Source: Paraglaciecola sp. L3A3 (GTDB lineage Bacteria; Pseudomonadota; Gammaproteobacteria; Enterobacterales; Alteromonadaceae). Taken from it: a DNA stretch of 64,000 nucleotides. The stretch is from positions 4,881,501 to 4,945,500 of the forward strand of contig NZ_CP047023.1 of assembly GCF_009796765.1 (NCBI RefSeq), read 5' to 3'. Both the position numbers and the translations under genes were made by a program. This document shows positions 62,972 to 64,000 of this stretch, one piece after another. Each line of letters begins with the position of its first letter. Position 1 is the first letter of the stretch. The notes below the pieces were generated by a model. The model was not told the DNA's origin and ran no database searches. It worked only from the letters and a program-made list of their open reading frames with translations.

Positions 62972-63221
62972 CCTGAATACTGGATAAGCCGAACCTCTCG
63001 ATAACGCTCTTTTTGTACCTAGCGGCGTTGGGCTGCCTAGCCGCGTTGGAGGAGAGTCTAGCAATAACACGTTATTACGTACGACAATCCGCCTTGCTAT
63101 ACATGAAAAATTTCGTCACCGAGTAAGCATTCATGCGCGGTGAATTGGGTGAATGGTATTAAGTTATTGAATTGTAGTGATAAATTAAGATTGGACGATA
63201 CTTCTTATCCAGAACTCAGGT
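62971..63221 (+). mobile_element. MITE-like element with terminal inverted repeats
   Basis: 251 bp with no open frame. The left end ACCTGAATACTGGATAAG (62971-62988) and the reverse complement of the right end, ACCTGAGTTCTGGATAAG, match in 16 of 18 bases. Directly outside, TAAATA occurs at 62965-62970 and again at 63222-63227, like a 6-bp target duplication. The interior is homologous to 15071-15293 and, more weakly, to 8965-9076 and 7857-7939. No transposase is encoded, so it would need one in trans. It lies between DUF1820 and the convergent EVE gene. Confidence 0.8.
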
Positions 63222-63254
63222 TAAATAGATCACACGCACAACTAGTTGCAGAGC

Positions 63255-63722
63255 TTATCCGGCTCTGCAATGAGTCAATAACAAATCAAATTCATTTTGT
63301 GGTATAGGCATGATAGACAGTCTATGTCCTTTTTTAACTAAGCCTATTTGGCTAATTTCAGGCAATTGTTTAATCGCTTTTAAACTTAATATTTGCGGAA
63401 ACTTTTCTTTAAATTTAACATCAACCATATACCAGCGCGGCTTTTCTGGCTCTGATTTTATATCGTAATACTTAGACTCAGGATCAAACTGAGAATGATC
63501 AGGGTATTGCTCTTTCACCACTTCTGCTAAACCAGCAATGCCCACATGTTTACAACTCGAGTGATAAATAAACACTTGGTCACCTAACTGCACCTGATCA
63601 CGAAGAAAATTTCGTGCTTGGTAATTGCGGATCCCGTCCCAATGTTCGGTTTGTAAAGGTCTAGCCGCTAAATCATCAATGCTAAAAGCATCAGGCTCTG
63701 TTTTGAATAACCAATATTGCAT
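63255..63722 (-). CDS. EVE-domain protein
   Basis: 155 residues, MQYWLFKTEPDAFSIDDLAARPLQTEHWDGIRNYQARNFLRDQVQLGDQVFIYHSSCKHVGIAGLAEVVKE, then WYMVDVKFKEKFPQILSLKAIKQLP. This is the EVE (PUA-like) fold that reads modified bases in DNA or RNA, related to human THYN1. Whether this bacterial copy binds modified nucleic acid is unknown. Single gene as far as visible. Confidence 0.93.
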   Translation of the reverse strand: MQYWLFKTEPDAFSIDDLAARPLQTEHWDGIRNYQARNFLRDQVQLGDQVFIYHSSCKHVGIAGLAEVVKEQYPDHSQFDPESKYYDIKSEPEKPRWYMVDVKFKEKFPQILSLKAIKQLPEISQIGLVKKGHRLSIMPIPQNEFDLLLTHCRAG

Positions 63723-63802
63723 ACCTTTCCTCTATGCCGATTTTCAGCGAAAAACAATAGCTTTTAATTATCCCTCTTTCAAGCTTAGCCGGTTTATATC
63801 AA

Positions 63803-63826
63803 TGGCCATATCAGCGAATATGGCCA
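63803..63826. other. Perfect 9-bp hairpin
   Basis: TGGCCATAT and ATATGGCCA pair around CAGCGA. It lies between the EVE gene and the partial gene at the right edge, 20 bp beyond the latter's stop. No T run follows on either strand, so a terminator role is uncertain. Confidence 0.6.
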
Positions 63827-63846
63827 ATCGATTAAAGCACTTTTAA

Positions 63847-64000
63847 TTAGGTCATTTTAGTCAGCTTGTTAAATAGCAGCGGTTCACTGAGCATCGCCAG
63901 TATTTCTTGTTTATTCATCCAGCTTAAGGCCTCCTGCGGATTAGATGCATCATTGATTTTATGTTCTGCAATGATGCTGTTTACCTTCGGATTACCCGGT
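63847..64000 (-). CDS. C-terminal end of an unrecognised protein (runs off right edge)
   Basis: The leftward frame ends at a TAA at 63849-63847 and is open to the window edge: about 50 residues including NPKVNSIIAEHKINDASNPQ and EALSWMNKQEILAMLSEPLL, then FNKLTKMT. No motif is recognised; the sequence is hydrophilic and looks helical. Codon use resembles neighbouring genes, so it is probably real. Confidence 0.6.
   Translation of the reverse strand, partial: PGNPKVNSIIAEHKINDASNPQEALSWMNKQEILAMLSEPLLFNKLTKMT

Overview
The window reads as chromosomal DNA of a marine gammaproteobacterium of the Alteromonadales (Alteromonas/Glaciecola/Paraglaciecola-like). This is inferred from AT-rich sequence, gammaproteobacterial gene orders (rpmE<>priA-ftsN, hslVU, waaA/coaD-mutM-rpmGB-radC-coaBC-slmA, ubiC-ubiA, glpEG) and many GGDEF/EAL proteins and porins. 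No rRNA, tRNA, CRISPR or transposase gene was seen.

Layout. 1-3456: a leftward Mrp-type Na+/H+ antiporter operon in Mbh-like order (mnhE-F-G-[MbhD/E-MnhB fusion]-C-D; mnhD runs off the left edge), headed by a Rap1a-like exported protein and divergent from an NhaR-like LysR regulator. 4533-7841: an epimerase-like gene and hslVU with a recognisable sigma-32 promoter. 7970-15068: a uracil-degradation island, rutR divergent from rutABCDEF-mmsA, with two RutR-like operators 60 bp apart. It sits between ftsN and hslV, which are neighbours in E. coli. 15321-18536: ftsN-like, priA and rpmE.

18784-27233: a membrane GGDEF-EAL protein, tail-to-tail with a leftward tandem array of four porin-like genes and three small periplasmic-binding-protein (PBP) genes, plus a remnant of a fifth porin. 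27476-34575: malic enzyme, rnk, gdhA, a methyltransferase, a solute-binding-like protein, a BadF/GspK-type sugar kinase and cytochrome c5. 34696-43145: a GAF-GAF-GGDEF-(degenerate EAL) protein, rep, ubiK, ubiA, ubiC, a FliL-like protein and glpEG. 43244-47356: a second, compact PBP-porin-GGDEF/EAL operon. 47598-54901: envelope sugar genes (waaA, GT4, kdkA, a wzi-like gene broken by an in-frame TGA, glf and a probable galactofuranosyltransferase), lying between waaA and coaD. 55003-60114: coaD, mutM, rpmG, rpmB, radC, coaBC and slmA, without dut. 60174-64000: an M28 peptidase, a TetR regulator, a DUF1820 gene, an EVE-domain protein and a partial gene at the right edge.

The most system-like novelty is the recurring set of a periplasmic PBP-like protein, an outer-membrane porin-like barrel and an inner-membrane GGDEF-EAL enzyme, found twice about 16 kb apart. 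It is a candidate trans-envelope route into c-di-GMP signalling. Other points of interest are a MITE-like repeat with terminal inverted repeats and a 6-bp flanking direct repeat, degenerate relatives of it around the rut island, and the broken wzi-like gene.
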